The notes under the pieces are model-generated. The model worked only from the letters and a program-made list of their open reading frames with translations. It ran no database searches and was not told the origin of the DNA. Position numbers and translations under genes: made by a program. 5,936 nucleotides of DNA from DATKQI01 sp035532755 (GTDB taxonomy: Bacteria; Pseudomonadota; Alphaproteobacteria; Acetobacterales; Acetobacteraceae), in the NCBI GenBank assembly GCA_035532755.1, contig DATKQI010000382.1, forward strand, positions 1 to 5,936. Reading direction: 5' to 3'. Shown in pieces: positions 5,592-5,936 of the stretch. The number at the start of each line of letters is the position of its first letter. Within the stretch, counting starts at the first letter, position 1.

Positions 5592-5936
5592 ATGCCGTGG
5601 AAAGCTTGTTCGGCCATGGAAGAACGTCTCCGCTTCATTGCCCGTCTCCTCGATGGGGAGGCCATGACGGATGTCTGCCGCGAGTTCGGCATCTCCCGCA
5701 AGACCGGCTACAAGATCCTCGCCCGCTACAAGGACGAAGGCAGCCCGGCACTCACCGACCGATCCCGCCGGCCGGTCCGCTACGCCAACCAGCTCCCGCC
5801 GCAGATCGAGGGGCTGATCGTCAGCCTCAAGCGCGGCAAGCCGCATTGGGGTGCGCGCAAAATCCGCGAACTGCTGGTCCGCCGACTGCCCGGCGAGCTG
5901 CGCGTGCCGGCCCAAAGCACCATCCACGCCGTCCTC
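5592..5936 (+). CDS. IS481-family transposase, N-terminal part (truncated by window end)
   Basis: 115 codons are open to the window edge with no stop. The product starts MPWKACSAMEERLRFIARLL and continues with a helix-turn-helix region (about 9-48, VCREFGISRKTGYKILARYK), then LTDRSRRPVRYANQLP (54-69) and KPHWGARKIRELLVRR (83-98). These are strongly conserved in IS481-family transposases, where the HTH binds the IS ends and a DDE (RNase H-like) catalytic core follows. The core is not in the window, so whether the gene is intact cannot be judged. The ATG at 5592 follows GGGAGG (5581-5586) closely. A long open frame on the opposite strand (5403-5927) is its antisense shadow. Confidence 0.9.
   Translation, partial: MPWKACSAMEERLRFIARLLDGEAMTDVCREFGISRKTGYKILARYKDEGSPALTDRSRRPVRYANQLPPQIEGLIVSLKRGKPHWGARKIRELLVRRLPGELRVPAQSTIHAVL

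Larger units (their letters stand above)
5513..5936 (+). mobile_element. IS481-family insertion sequence, left part (continues beyond window)
   Basis: The element is recognised from its transposase and from the terminal region just before it. The likely left tip is a TGT at 5513-5515 or 5515-5517, as IS481 elements usually start with TGT; the exact base cannot be fixed without the right end. Two subterminal copies of GAGACATGGGTGACA follow. The right end, the rest of the transposase and any target duplication lie outside the window. Confidence 0.8.

Noticed and set aside
5403..5927. 174-codon minus-strand open frame
   Set aside because: It is antisense to the IS481 transposase and runs through the IS end repeats; no recognisable domain.
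1..5936. CRISPR array, toxin-antitoxin pair or defence system
   Set aside because: No regularly spaced repeats beyond the two short two-copy ones, and no matching protein families.

Overview
The window looks like chromosomal DNA of a high-GC proteobacterium, most likely an alphaproteobacterium. The protein sequences and the roughly 65-70% GC of positions 1-4930 suggest Acetobacteraceae or Sphingomonadales, but no rRNA or other marker is present, so this is inference only.

Positions 11-3915 hold a tight minus-strand operon read in the order SDR oxidoreductase, gamma-glutamyltransferase-like N-terminal nucleophile (Ntn) hydrolase, amidase-signature hydrolase. The gaps are 16 and 4 bases. Two unrelated amide-bond hydrolases plus an NAD(P)H-dependent dehydrogenase suggest a small catabolic unit for an amide or gamma-glutamyl-like compound. 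The substrate is unknown. The GGT-like protein lacks the residues that bind the glutamate moiety in classical GGT and has no signal peptide, so it is better read as a cytoplasmic GGT-like acylase or amidohydrolase.

A divergent intergenic region of about 130 bp (3916-4044) separates this operon from a plus-strand pair: a CsaA-type tRNA-binding/chaperone-like protein (4045-4386) and a xanthine-guanine phosphoribosyltransferase (4386-4856). The two are translationally coupled, with stop and start sharing one base (TGATG). A 24-bp tandem duplication crosses the gpt stop codon, and a REP-like hairpin follows.

From about 4930 to 5512 the base composition falls to about 50% GC. This stretch carries a minus-strand GFA-family zinc protein and is probably acquired DNA. 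It ends against the left end of an IS481-family insertion sequence, whose 15-bp subterminal direct repeats and transposase N-terminus are visible. The transposase runs off the window at 5936.

The core genes belong to known families. I see no phage, CRISPR or defence system and no clearly new multi-gene system. The points most worth checking are the altered active site of the GGT-like protein in its three-gene operon, the csaA-gpt coupling, the repeat across the gpt stop, and the low-GC GFA island bounded by the IS element.
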